Source: ZC4RG17 sp035304485 (GTDB taxonomy: Bacteria > Actinomycetota > Acidimicrobiia > Spongiisociales > ZC4RG35). From it: DNA of 5,254 nucleotides. A program made the translations under genes and the position numbers. A model generated the notes under the pieces. It saw nothing but the letters and a program-made list of their open reading frames with translations, made no database searches and was not told the DNA's origin. The DNA lies in NCBI GenBank assembly GCA_035304485.1, contig DATGPZ010000027.1, forward strand, positions 1 through 5,254, in the 5' to 3' direction. Positions 1 to 5,249 of the stretch are shown here, in pieces; the first letter of the stretch is position 1; every line of letters begins with the position of its first letter.

Positions 1-431
1 CGGCGGCCCGTCTGGGTCTCGGCGGCTTCGACGGCGAGCCGGTCGGCCAGGTCGTTCCATCGATCACCCGAATGGCCCTTCACCCATCGGAATCCGATGT
101 CCCGTCGCCTCACCTCCTCCACCAACGGCTCCCATAGGTCCCGGTTGGCGACCGGTTGCTTTTGGCTGTTCACCCAGCCGCGCGCCAGCCAGCCTTCCCA
201 CCACCGATCACGGAAGCAGTTCACGACATAGGTCGAATCCGAAACCACATCGAGAGGGCCTTCGAGGGTGCGGACTGCGTCGAGTGCCGCCGACAGTTCC
301 ATCCTCTGGTTGGTCGTTCGCGCCTCCGCTCCGGAGGCGAACGGACCGTCGGGCACGATCCAGGCCCATCCTCCCGGGCCTGGATTGCCCAGGCAGGCGC
401 CGTCGGTGTAAACGGTGATTCGGTCGGTCAC
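1..431 (-). CDS. rnhA: Ribonuclease HI (3' end cut by window edge)
   Basis: RNase HI cleaves the RNA strand of RNA-DNA hybrids, removing R-loops and primer remnants in the cytoplasm. About 143 residues are visible and no stop occurs before the left edge; family members are usually about 150-160 residues, so only a short tail is missing. All catalytic residues are present: D10 in YTDGACLGNPGPGGWAW, E45 in NQRMEL, D65 in VVSDSTYV, H120 in WVKGHSGD and D130 in WNDLADRLA. The basic-protrusion region (WWEGWLARGW, then NSQKQPVANRDLW) is present, so this is the classic bacterial type I form. The start is taken as GTG at 431; a second in-frame GTG at 437 would add two residues. Neither has a Shine-Dalgarno sequence and no ATG is available. 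It is divergent from the acetyltransferase at 483. Confidence 0.95.
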   Translation of the reverse strand, partial: MTDRITVYTDGACLGNPGPGGWAWIVPDGPFASGAEARTTNQRMELSAALDAVRTLEGPLDVVSDSTYVVNCFRDRWWEGWLARGWVNSQKQPVANRDLWEPLVEEVRRRDIGFRWVKGHSGDRWNDLADRLAVEAAETQTGR

Positions 432-470
432 GGCCACGATGATCGCACGCCGGGAGCAGTTCGCCGACCG

Positions 471-476
471 TAATGT
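471..476 (+). promoter_or_regulatory. Candidate -10 element (TAATGT) for a leaderless acetyltransferase mRNA
   Basis: TAATGT fits the actinobacterial TAnnnT -10 pattern and ends 6 bases before the ATG at 483. Transcription would therefore begin at or next to the start codon. No Shine-Dalgarno sequence and no convincing -35 is seen, which fits a leaderless transcript. This is inferred from spacing alone. Confidence 0.45.
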
Positions 477-482
477 GTCGCC

Positions 483-917
483 ATGATCGATATCCGTCGA
501 GCCGCCCCTGCGGACCTCGCCGCCGTGGTGGACCTCCACGCCCGGTTCTGTGAAGCGGACGGACACATTTTCTCGGCCGATGTGGCCACCCGGGCGTTCA
601 CGCCGTTGCTGGCGGACGACAGCCACGGTGTCGTCTGGCTGGTCGACCACCCGTCCGCTCGCGGATATGCGGTCGTCACGTGGGGTTGGAGCATCGAATC
701 GGGTGGCAGGGATGCTCTCGTCGACGAGATCTATGCCGAGCCGACCGGCACCGGAGTAGGGCGGGCCCTGATGGAACGGCTCTTGGCCGACACGGAGGAA
801 CGCGGGATCCGTTCGGTTTTCCTCGAGACCGAGGTCGGCAACGAATCGGCGCGCCGCTTCTATCGGCGCTTGGGGTTCGAGAGCGACGACTCGGTGTGGA
901 TGATCCGCCGCCTGTGA
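483..917 (+). CDS. GNAT-family N-acetyltransferase
   Basis: The 144-residue product is a single-domain GCN5-related N-acetyltransferase, which would transfer acetyl from acetyl-CoA to an amine on an unidentified substrate in the cytoplasm. The N-terminus (IDIRRAAPADLAAVVDLH) is the usual beta1-alpha1 opening of the fold. The acetyl-CoA pyrophosphate loop is near residues 88-95 (TGTGVGRA), preceded by the beta4 strand DEIYAEP. The C-terminal motif N120-ESARRFYRRLGF is the typical alpha4-beta6 segment that ends in a mixed-charge strand. The loop has T88 where most relatives have Arg or Gln before GxGxG. The length is normal for a one-domain GNAT. The ATG at 483 lacks a Shine-Dalgarno sequence but has a TAnnnT hexamer 6 bases upstream. 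Substrate cannot be assigned: small molecules, antibiotics and protein N-termini are all possible. Confidence 0.9.
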   Translation: MIDIRRAAPADLAAVVDLHARFCEADGHIFSADVATRAFTPLLADDSHGVVWLVDHPSARGYAVVTWGWSIESGGRDALVDEIYAEPTGTGVGRALMERLLADTEERGIRSVFLETEVGNESARRFYRRLGFESDDSVWMIRRL

Positions 918-931
918 CCGCGCGGGGTCAC
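914..931. terminator. Possible bidirectional hairpin between convergent stop codons
   Basis: GTGACC at 914-919 and GGTCAC at 926-931 form a 6-bp stem with a 6-base GC-only loop. The TGA of the acetyltransferase (915-917) and the TGA of the CGNR gene (928-930, opposite strand) both lie inside the stem arms. There is no T-run on either side, so it is not a classic intrinsic terminator. A competing palindrome, CCGCGCGG, lies at 918-925. Confidence 0.3.
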
Positions 932-1482
932 TGAGCTCTGATCCGACGTCTATGAGCCGCGACGTTCTGCCGATTGCGGCATCCGTCGGAACAGTGGCGC
1001 CGTGAACGGTTGCGTGAGGTGTCGACGAAGACGTCCTCGCAGCCGTCGGCTTGGCACACCCCCAATCGGTCGGGGCCGTCCTCGACCATCACGGCCGCCA
1101 AGCCCATCGCCGTCACCACTGCCAGCCAATCGACGAGATCACCCTTCGGATCCTCGAAATGGAGGTGGGGCATGGGGTCATCGCGAGAGAGGCTGGGAGC
1201 GGCACCATGATCCGCCAGGATCCGGTTGATCTCCGCTGCTGCGCCGGCCGGATCGGGGGCATCGAACACGGCCCGAAGGCGGCTGCGCAGCTTGCGGACC
1301 GCGTCCAGATCCACGCCGTCGGTTTCTGGAGCGGCCGTCGCCCATCCACCGGCGTGCTCGACGATCAGCCTCTGAACGTCTTCGGCGGATTCGAGGCTTT
1401 CGGTGCCCGTGGGCAATCCGTAGCTGTTGACCAGTGCCGTGGCCAGTTCCGCCGGCTCGGCGCTGTAATCGGCAATAAGCAT
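928..1482 (-). CDS. CGNR zinc-finger (ABATE-type) transcription regulator
   Basis: The 184-residue product matches the two-part architecture of actinobacterial CGNR zinc-finger proteins. It has a helical N-terminal ABATE-like domain (about residues 1-135, containing TALVNSYGLP and the VRKLRSRLRAVFDA segment) and a C-terminal zinc finger (about 140-182). The zinc ligands are C143, C148, C164 and C168 (C-x4-C-x15-C-x3-C), followed by NRQNVAAHRRR, which fits the DNA-contacting helix known for the family. The name-giving CGNR is CRNR here (R169 for Gly), while VFVDTSRNRSRRHC before it is well conserved. These proteins are predicted DNA-binding stress regulators, mostly uncharacterised. The ATG at 1482 begins the conserved N-terminus; the upstream sequence (GTAAGTGG) is at most a weak ribosome site. 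The gene faces away from the small CxCG gene and shares its control region, so autoregulation is plausible. Confidence 0.88.
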   Translation of the reverse strand: MLIADYSAEPAELATALVNSYGLPTGTESLESAEDVQRLIVEHAGGWATAAPETDGVDLDAVRKLRSRLRAVFDAPDPAGAAAEINRILADHGAAPSLSRDDPMPHLHFEDPKGDLVDWLAVVTAMGLAAVMVEDGPDRLGVCQADGCEDVFVDTSRNRSRRHCSDGCRNRQNVAAHRRRIRAQ

Positions 1483-1511
1483 TTGACCACTTACGACGGC
1501 GGCAGTACTGT
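1483..1511 (+). promoter_or_regulatory. Candidate promoter for the 59-residue gene
   Basis: TTGACC (1483-1488), a 17-base spacer and TACTGT (1506-1511) form a sigma70/SigA-like promoter reading right. The predicted start near 1518 would give a leader of about 45 bases ending in the Shine-Dalgarno at 1549. The -35 sits immediately next to the start codon of the divergent CGNR gene, and the -10 overlaps the palindrome at 1503-1510. Confidence 0.5.
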
Positions 1512-1518
1512 AATCAGT
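1503..1518. repeat. Palindromic operator candidate
   Basis: CAGTACTG at 1503-1510 is a perfect 8-bp palindrome. It is followed by TAAT and a third CAGT at 1515-1518, so ACTG (1507-1510) and CAGT (1515-1518) form a second dyad with a 4-base centre. These half-sites overlap or adjoin both predicted -10 elements. A dimeric regulator bound here would block both genes. The binding protein is unknown; the adjacent CGNR regulator is the obvious candidate. Confidence 0.4.
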
Positions 1519-1541
1519 GTAGTGAAGGATGCTACTTACAG
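1508..1541. repeat. Wide inverted repeat CTGTAA / TTACAG
   Basis: CTGTAA (1508-1513) and TTACAG (1536-1541) are perfect inverted copies. A further GTAG (1519-1522) and CTAC (1532-1535) are nested inside, with a 5-base asymmetry on the left. The inner GTAG/CTAC pair could fold in the rightward leader RNA; the whole could instead be a second regulator-binding dyad. Short arms mean chance is possible. Confidence 0.3.
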
Positions 1542-1544
1542 CAA
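1516..1544 (-). promoter_or_regulatory. Candidate promoter for the CGNR regulator gene
   Basis: Reading left, TTGCTG (1544-1539), a 17-base spacer and TACACT (1521-1516) form a plausible promoter. Transcription would begin near 1509 and leave about 27 untranslated bases before the ATG at 1482. Its -10 is only 4 bp from the -10 of the opposing promoter, so the two could hardly be occupied at once. Confidence 0.5.
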
Positions 1545-1548
1545 TGCT

Positions 1549-1558
1549 GGAGGTGGAG
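1549..1558 (+). promoter_or_regulatory. Strong Shine-Dalgarno site
   Basis: GGAGGTGGAG is complementary to the 16S rRNA tail. Its GGAGGT core ends 8 bases before the ATG at 1563, which favours that ATG over the one at 1566. It is the only strong ribosome-binding site in the window and is the main support for the short gene downstream. Confidence 0.75.
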
Positions 1559-1562
1559 ACCG

Positions 1563-1742
1563 ATGATGGCTGTCTACTGCGAGGACCTGAACAAGAGAGT
1601 TCTGCTGGCGATGGGATCGGTGGTAGCCGTTCACGGGGACGAGGGCGCCATCCGGGTGCACTATCGATGCGTCTGCGGGCGCCAGGGTGAGTTGATCACG
1701 GGTCGCCACCTCAGGTCCTCCAGCCGTCATCTCCCGTCCTGA
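1563..1742 (+). CDS. Small CxCG-motif protein of unknown function (59 aa)
   Basis: This short frame begins ATGATG directly after a strong Shine-Dalgarno and ends with TGA at 1740-1742. The 59-residue product reads MMAVYCEDLNKRVLLAMGS at its start, followed by two probable short beta strands (SVVAVHG and AIRVHYRC), then CVCGRQGELITGR and a basic tail ending in RHLPS. Cysteines are at 6, 36 and 38; the CxCG at 36-39 resembles half of a zinc ribbon, so metal binding may need C6, a histidine or a partner chain. I recall similar short CxCG proteins from high-GC actinobacteria but cannot name a family. It is divergent from the CGNR regulator and 48 bp upstream of the ThDP enzyme, so it could be co-transcribed with that enzyme or stand alone. 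That it is a real gene is fairly likely; its function is unknown. Confidence 0.72.
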   Translation: MMAVYCEDLNKRVLLAMGSVVAVHGDEGAIRVHYRCVCGRQGELITGRHLRSSSRHLPS

Positions 1743-1777
1743 GGGTCATCGCCACTCTTTGACTTCATCGGCCCGGC

Positions 1778-1783
1778 TACCGT
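1778..1783 (+). promoter_or_regulatory. Candidate -10 element (TACCGT) for a leaderless ThDP-enzyme mRNA
   Basis: TACCGT matches TAnnnT and ends 7 bases before the ATG at 1791, so the A of the ATG would be the +1 base. No Shine-Dalgarno precedes that ATG. A TTGACT at 1759-1764 lies only 13 bases upstream of this hexamer, too close for a normal -35. Inferred from spacing. Confidence 0.45.
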
Positions 1784-1790
1784 CCTGGGC

Positions 1791-3422
1791 ATGGCCAAGA
1801 TCCACGGTGGACAGATCATCGCCCGGGCTCTCAAAGCCGAAGGCGTGGACACACTCTTCACGCTCACCGGGGGCCACATCGTCCCGATCCTGGACGGATG
1901 TGTCCAGGAGGGAATCCGGGTAGTCGACGTACGTCACGAGCAAGCGGCCGTCCATGCCGCCGAGGCATATGGACGTCTCACCGGGCGCATGGGAGTCGCC
2001 GCGGTCACCGCTGGGCCAGGCGTGACCGACGCCGTCACCGGCGTGGCGAACGCCTTCTATTCGGGCACGCCGCTTCTCCTCCTGGGAGGCCGCCACCTCA
2101 CCCGCCAGGAGCTGATGGGCGGTCTCCAGGAGATGGACCATCCCCGTCTGTTCCACTCGATCACCGCCTGGTCGTACACCGCCTGGCAACTCGACCGCCT
2201 CCCCGCCTACATCGCCACCGCCGCCCGTCGCGCCTTCGAGGGTCGAGGGGGCCCGGTGTTCCTCGACGTGCCGATGGACGTACAGTTCGACATGGTCGAC
2301 GAAGGGGCGATCGACTTCCCGACTCACTACCGCCCGCGGGTCGGTCGGGGAGTGGACGAGGCCACCTTGGACGAGATGGTCGAGCATCTGTCCGGTGCCG
2401 AACGCCCCATGATCTTCGCCGGCGCCGGATCGCGCCCGGGAGACGAGAACGGCCTTCCGGCTTTGGCCGAGGCTCTGGGTGCGCCCACCTATCTCAACAG
2501 TCGAGCACGCGGGTCCCTGCCCTACGGGCATCCTCTGCTCGGCAACCACACGCGCTCCCAGGCGATGGCGGAAGCGGACGTAGTACTGGCACTGGGAGTC
2601 GACTGGGATTTCCGCACCGGTTACGGGCAGAAGATCGCGCCCGATGCTTTCGTCATCCAGATCGATGCCGACGCCGACAAGGTGGGATGGAACCGACCCG
2701 CCCACCTGGGTGTGGTGGCCGATCCCGCGACGGTGGTGAACCAGCTCACGGCCCGGCTGGTCGACATCGGCACCGGCGAGACGGGACAGTGGGCCGAGGG
2801 CGTCTTGGCGGCTGACCGACAGAAGCAGGGGGAGTTCGAGGCGCAAGCAGACGATGATTCGTCGCCCGTGGCCCCTCAGAGATTCGCCCGGGACGTAGCC
2901 GCATTCTTCGGAACAGATGCCATCGTGGCCGTTGACGGAGGCGACATCGTCTCGACCACAGCCCGCTGGTTGCAGGTGTCTCATCCCGGCCACGTCCTCG
3001 ATCCCGGCCCTTTCGGCACCCTGGGTACGGGAGCCCCATATGCCATCGCCGCCAAGTTGGCTTTCCCCGACCGACGGGTCGGGATCGTCTACGGCGATGG
3101 TGCGTTCGGCTTCAACGGGTTCGAATACGACACGATGGTCCGGCTGGGCCTACCGGTGGTCGGCGTCCTCGGCAACGACGGTGTTTGGAACAACATCAAG
3201 ACCTTCCACCGGTTCAGCTTCCCCGACCGGCTGGTAGCGACCGATCTGGGCAGGCGGCCGTATCACGCGATGGTGACGGCCCTGGGCGGTCACGGTGAGT
3301 TGGTGCTCGACCCCAACGAACTGGGACCTGCTTTGAAACGAGCCGATGCGTCGGGTTTGCCGGCCCTGGTCGACGTGCACATCGCAGAGACCATGAGGAT
3401 GTCCTCCAACTACAGCCAGTAG
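1791..3422 (+). CDS. Thiamine-diphosphate enzyme, acetolactate synthase-like (IlvG type)
   Basis: The 543-residue product has the full three-domain ThDP decarboxylase/synthase layout. The Pyr domain (about 1-170) carries the cofactor-activating E50 in RHEQAAVHAAEAYGR and the TAGPGVTD loop. The central domain (about 190-325) includes IFAGAGSRPGD. The C-terminal PP domain (about 360-530) has G435-D436-G437 and N462-D463-G464, the Mg/ThDP motif. From memory it resembles Mycobacterium tuberculosis IlvG (Rv1820), sharing patterns such as FTLTGGH, DSGPFG/DPGPFG, GDGAFGF and ALGGHGELV. Aligned by eye, the Lys of the PKD motif in true acetolactate synthases is M162 (PMDV), and the Trp of their substrate site is not matched, so the reaction is uncertain; 2-hydroxyacyl-CoA lyase-like or other 2-keto-acid chemistry is possible. 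No ilvN small subunit follows. The ATG at 1791 starts the conserved N-terminus and looks leaderless. The SRPBCC gene follows after 4 bp. Confidence 0.9.
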   Translation: MAKIHGGQIIARALKAEGVDTLFTLTGGHIVPILDGCVQEGIRVVDVRHEQAAVHAAEAYGRLTGRMGVAAVTAGPGVTDAVTGVANAFYSGTPLLLLGGRHLTRQELMGGLQEMDHPRLFHSITAWSYTAWQLDRLPAYIATAARRAFEGRGGPVFLDVPMDVQFDMVDEGAIDFPTHYRPRVGRGVDEATLDEMVEHLSGAERPMIFAGAGSRPGDENGLPALAEALGAPTYLNSRARGSLPYGHPLLGNHTRSQAMAEADVVLALGVDWDFRTGYGQKIAPDAFVIQIDADADKVGWNRPAHLGVVADPATVVNQLTARLVDIGTGETGQWAEGVLAADRQKQGEFEAQADDDSSPVAPQRFARDVAAFFGTDAIVAVDGGDIVSTTARWLQVSHPGHVLDPGPFGTLGTGAPYAIAAKLAFPDRRVGIVYGDGAFGFNGFEYDTMVRLGLPVVGVLGNDGVWNNIKTFHRFSFPDRLVATDLGRRPYHAMVTALGGHGELVLDPNELGPALKRADASGLPALVDVHIAETMRMSSNYSQ

Positions 3423-3426
3423 TCAG

Positions 3427-3960
3427 ATGGCCGCTCCCTATCACTTCGTCACGCGGTTCCGGATGGGTACAGATCGCAAGCGAGTGTGGGATGCCATGGT
3501 GGATGTGGAGGCTTGGCCCGGGTGGTGGCGGTGGCTGCTCGACGTTCGGGTGGTCGAAGAAGGCGACGAGTTGGGTGTGGGCTCGGTGTTCCGCCAGCAG
3601 ATAACCAGCCCGCTCCGGTACGGCTTCGTCTGGGACGTGGAGATCGCTTCCGTGGAAGAAGGAGCGAGGGTCGACCTCGCCTCCTACGGTGCCCTAGAAG
3701 GCCGGGGGCGGTTCGTCCTCGCATCGGTTCCCGACGGGACCGAGGTGGCGTTCATCTGGCTGGTACGGACGGGCAAGCGCTGGATGAACGTGCTGGAGCC
3801 GATCGCCCGCCCCGTGTTCACCTGGAGCCACGACCGGCTGATGGACGACTTCGCCCGCGGCTTGGCCGCCACCTTGGATTGCCGGCTCGTGTGGATCAGG
3901 CACGAATCGCTCGATCCGGGCGAGCCGGGATTCTTCGAGATGCCGGCTGCTACCGCTTGA
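3427..3960 (+). CDS. SRPBCC-fold (START/Bet v 1-like, polyketide cyclase-type) protein
   Basis: The 177-residue product fits the SRPBCC superfamily, a helix-grip fold with a deep hydrophobic pocket for lipids, polyketides or other apolar ligands. The N-terminus (YHFVTRFRMGTDRKRVWDAM) is the usual first strand and helix, followed by DVEAWPGWWRWLLDVRVVEEG. Strands near 55-75 and 80-115 alternate in the family manner, and the segment GRGRFVLASVPDGTEVAFIW matches the central sheet. The C-terminal long helix is about 120-152, with WMNVLEPIARPVFTWSHDRLMDDF. There is no signal peptide or membrane segment, so it is probably cytoplasmic. It begins 4 bp after the stop of the ThDP enzyme with no Shine-Dalgarno, suggesting translational coupling. 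The link could mean ligand handling or cyclisation in the same pathway, but no enzymatic role can be read from the sequence. Confidence 0.85.
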   Translation: MAAPYHFVTRFRMGTDRKRVWDAMVDVEAWPGWWRWLLDVRVVEEGDELGVGSVFRQQITSPLRYGFVWDVEIASVEEGARVDLASYGALEGRGRFVLASVPDGTEVAFIWLVRTGKRWMNVLEPIARPVFTWSHDRLMDDFARGLAATLDCRLVWIRHESLDPGEPGFFEMPAATA

Positions 3961-3974
3961 TCAGAAGGCGATCA
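3958..3974. terminator. Weak hairpin at abutting convergent stops
   Basis: The TGA of the SRPBCC gene (3958-3960) and the TGA of uppP (3961-3963, minus strand) touch without a gap and create the palindrome TGATCA. TGATC (3958-3962) can also pair with GATCA (3970-3974) around a 7-base loop. The 5-bp stem is weak and has no T-run, so any termination role is doubtful. Confidence 0.2.
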
Positions 3975-4734
3975 CCGAAGCCAGACCGGCAACGACGGCG
4001 TAGATGGCGAAGGGGATCAACCCGACCCGGCGCATCGCCGCCAGGAGGAGGGAGATGGCGGCATAACCGGAGACCGCCGCCACCGCCATGCCCACCCACA
4101 AGGACGCGTCGAAGGTCCCGGACTCGGAGACCTGGAGCAACGAGATCAGCCCGCCGCCGGCGATGGTCGGGATTCCGAGGAGGAACGAGTAGCGAGCCGC
4201 CTCGACCGGAGTGAAAGCCCGCATGGTGCCTGCCACGATCGTTGAGCCCGACCGACTGATGCCCGGAATCAGAGCCAGCGCCTGGGCCAGACCCACCGCG
4301 ACTGCGTCGAGCGGCTTTCCCGTCTCCAGCCGGCGCTGACCGAATGGGATGCGGCTGCCGACGAACAGGATCACCCCGGTGACGATCAGAGCTATCCCGA
4401 CCAAGGCGGGATCGTCTTGCAGACGCTCCAACGGGCCCGAGAGTGGGAGCCCGATCAACGCCGGGATCGTCCCGAGGCCGATCAGTAGCCAGAGCCGGCG
4501 AGCTTCCGGATCGGTCCGGAAACGGAACATCCGAGCGATATCCGAGCGAAAGTAGGCGACCACTGCCACCAGGGTCCCGAGGTGCAGGACGGCCGAGACC
4601 GCCAGCGAAGGCTCCTCCAGATCCAGGCCCATCAGGCTCAGAAAAGCGGGCACCAGGACGAGATGTCCCGAGGATGAGATCGGCAGGAATTCGGTCAGAC
4701 CCTGTACGAGGCCCCAAAGGATGGCGGAGAGCAC
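3961..4734 (-). CDS. uppP: Undecaprenyl-diphosphatase (UppP/BacA)
   Basis: UppP is an integral membrane phosphatase that turns undecaprenyl diphosphate into the monophosphate lipid carrier used for peptidoglycan and other wall polymers; extra copies can give bacitracin tolerance. The 257-residue product is close to the usual length of about 260-280. Motif 1 is at residues 11-24 (QGLTEFLPISSSGH), with the (E/Q)xxxE pair Q11/E15 and H24. Motif 2 is at 157-165 (PGISRSGST), with R161 as the family's essential arginine. Hydrophobic segments near 44-62, 82-99, 109-127, 144-158, 183-200, 212-233 and 238-256 account for most of the expected membrane helices. The start is GTG at 4734, giving MLSAILWGLVQG just before motif 1. 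It lies 11 bp after the stop of the SAF-domain gene, so the two are probably one operon. Confidence 0.96.
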   Translation of the reverse strand: MLSAILWGLVQGLTEFLPISSSGHLVLVPAFLSLMGLDLEEPSLAVSAVLHLGTLVAVVAYFRSDIARMFRFRTDPEARRLWLLIGLGTIPALIGLPLSGPLERLQDDPALVGIALIVTGVILFVGSRIPFGQRRLETGKPLDAVAVGLAQALALIPGISRSGSTIVAGTMRAFTPVEAARYSFLLGIPTIAGGGLISLLQVSESGTFDASLWVGMAVAAVSGYAAISLLLAAMRRVGLIPFAIYAVVAGLASVIAF

Positions 4735-4742
4735 GGGACGAC

Positions 4743-4748
4743 ACGTTA
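4743..4748 (-). promoter_or_regulatory. Possible internal -10 (TAACGT) upstream of uppP
   Basis: Reading left, TAACGT ends 8 bases before the uppP GTG, and its first three bases are the TAA stop of the SAF-domain gene. No Shine-Dalgarno is visible for uppP. An internal promoter giving a nearly leaderless uppP mRNA is possible, but simple read-through from the upstream gene explains the arrangement as well. Confidence 0.25.
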
Positions 4749-5249
4749 CCGACCGACGGAACCAACCCCGACAACGAGTTCACCCCGGGCACTGGCGGCG
4801 GCGGCAGGCGCCACCCATTCTGGCGGGACGGCCAATGTTCCGGACCGGTCATCGAGCGGATCGGATCCGGCGCCGGTCACGACCATGGCCGGGAATTCGA
4901 GTGGCGGCTTGTCGAGTTCGAGGATCACGCCAGTCGCCGGGGATCCGGGCCCGGCCCCTCCTGGGATGGGAGCCTCGACGACGATCCAACCCTCGGGAAC
5001 CGACACGTCGGTGATCATCGAGCTCACCAGAGGATCACCGGCGGCGAGATCGGTGGCCGCGAACCCCTCGGGCTCGACCGTCTCCACGGCACCGGCCGGG
5101 ACACGTCGTTTCTCGACGTGGTGTGCTTGGAGCTGGGTGCCAACGGGAACGTCTTCGACCAGCACGGAGATGACAGTGGTAGGCGGAGGTGACAGCTCCG
5201 ACCACAGCGCGATCGACACCAGAACGGCGGCCGCCAGCCATCTGAGCAC
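4746..5249 (-). CDS. Membrane-anchored SAF-domain protein (CpaB/RcpC-like); start may lie off-window
   Basis: The visible 167 residues begin with a single hydrophobic segment (about 3-18, RWLAAAVLVSIALW), consistent with a membrane anchor or signal peptide that exports the rest. Residues about 25-82 form a SAF domain: VISVLVEDVPVGTQLQAHHV, then VPAGAVETV and DLAAGDPLVSSMI, the pattern of CpaB/RcpC Flp-pilus assembly proteins and related actinobacterial SAF proteins. The following part (VPEGWIVVEAPIPGGAGPGS, then GTLAVPPEWVAPAAAAS) matches the second half common in the actinobacterial forms. It ends with TAA at 4746-4748, 11 bp before uppP. A GTG at 5249 is the only start visible in this frame near the edge, but the frame stays open to the window end, so a longer N-terminus cannot be excluded. 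No pilus gene is visible here, so a pilus role is not shown; a general extracytoplasmic role is safer. Confidence 0.75.
   Translation of the reverse strand: MLRWLAAAVLVSIALWSELSPPPTTVISVLVEDVPVGTQLQAHHVEKRRVPAGAVETVEPEGFAATDLAAGDPLVSSMITDVSVPEGWIVVEAPIPGGAGPGSPATGVILELDKPPLEFPAMVVTGAGSDPLDDRSGTLAVPPEWVAPAAAASARGELVVGVGSVGR

Noticed and set aside
1051..1566. Plus-strand open frame of about 171 codons opposite the CGNR gene.
   Set aside because: The minus-strand frame carries the complete zinc finger and N-terminal domain; the plus-strand product matches nothing I recognise.
1759..1783. TTGACT (1759-1764) and TACCGT (1778-1783) as a complete -35/-10 promoter.
   Set aside because: The 13-base spacer is too short for a normal sigma70-type promoter; only the -10 is kept as a candidate.
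1746..2993. Open frame of about 415 codons on the minus strand, antisense to the ThDP enzyme.
   Set aside because: It mirrors a well-conserved 543-residue enzyme and encodes no recognisable domain. Long antisense frames are common in GC-rich coding DNA.
3486..4214. Plus-strand open frame of about 242 codons overlapping the SRPBCC gene and running into uppP.
   Set aside because: It is Arg-rich and out of frame with the SRPBCC gene, whose conserved motifs and coupling to the upstream stop make it the real gene.
3950..4852. Open frame of about 300 codons on the minus strand overlapping uppP.
   Set aside because: Its product is Arg/Gly/Pro-rich and without domains; it is an out-of-frame shadow of uppP and the SAF-domain gene.
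4443..5192. Plus-strand open frame of about 249 codons opposite uppP and the SAF-domain gene.
   Set aside because: Composition is low-complexity Arg/Gly/Pro and it opposes two genes with clear family motifs.
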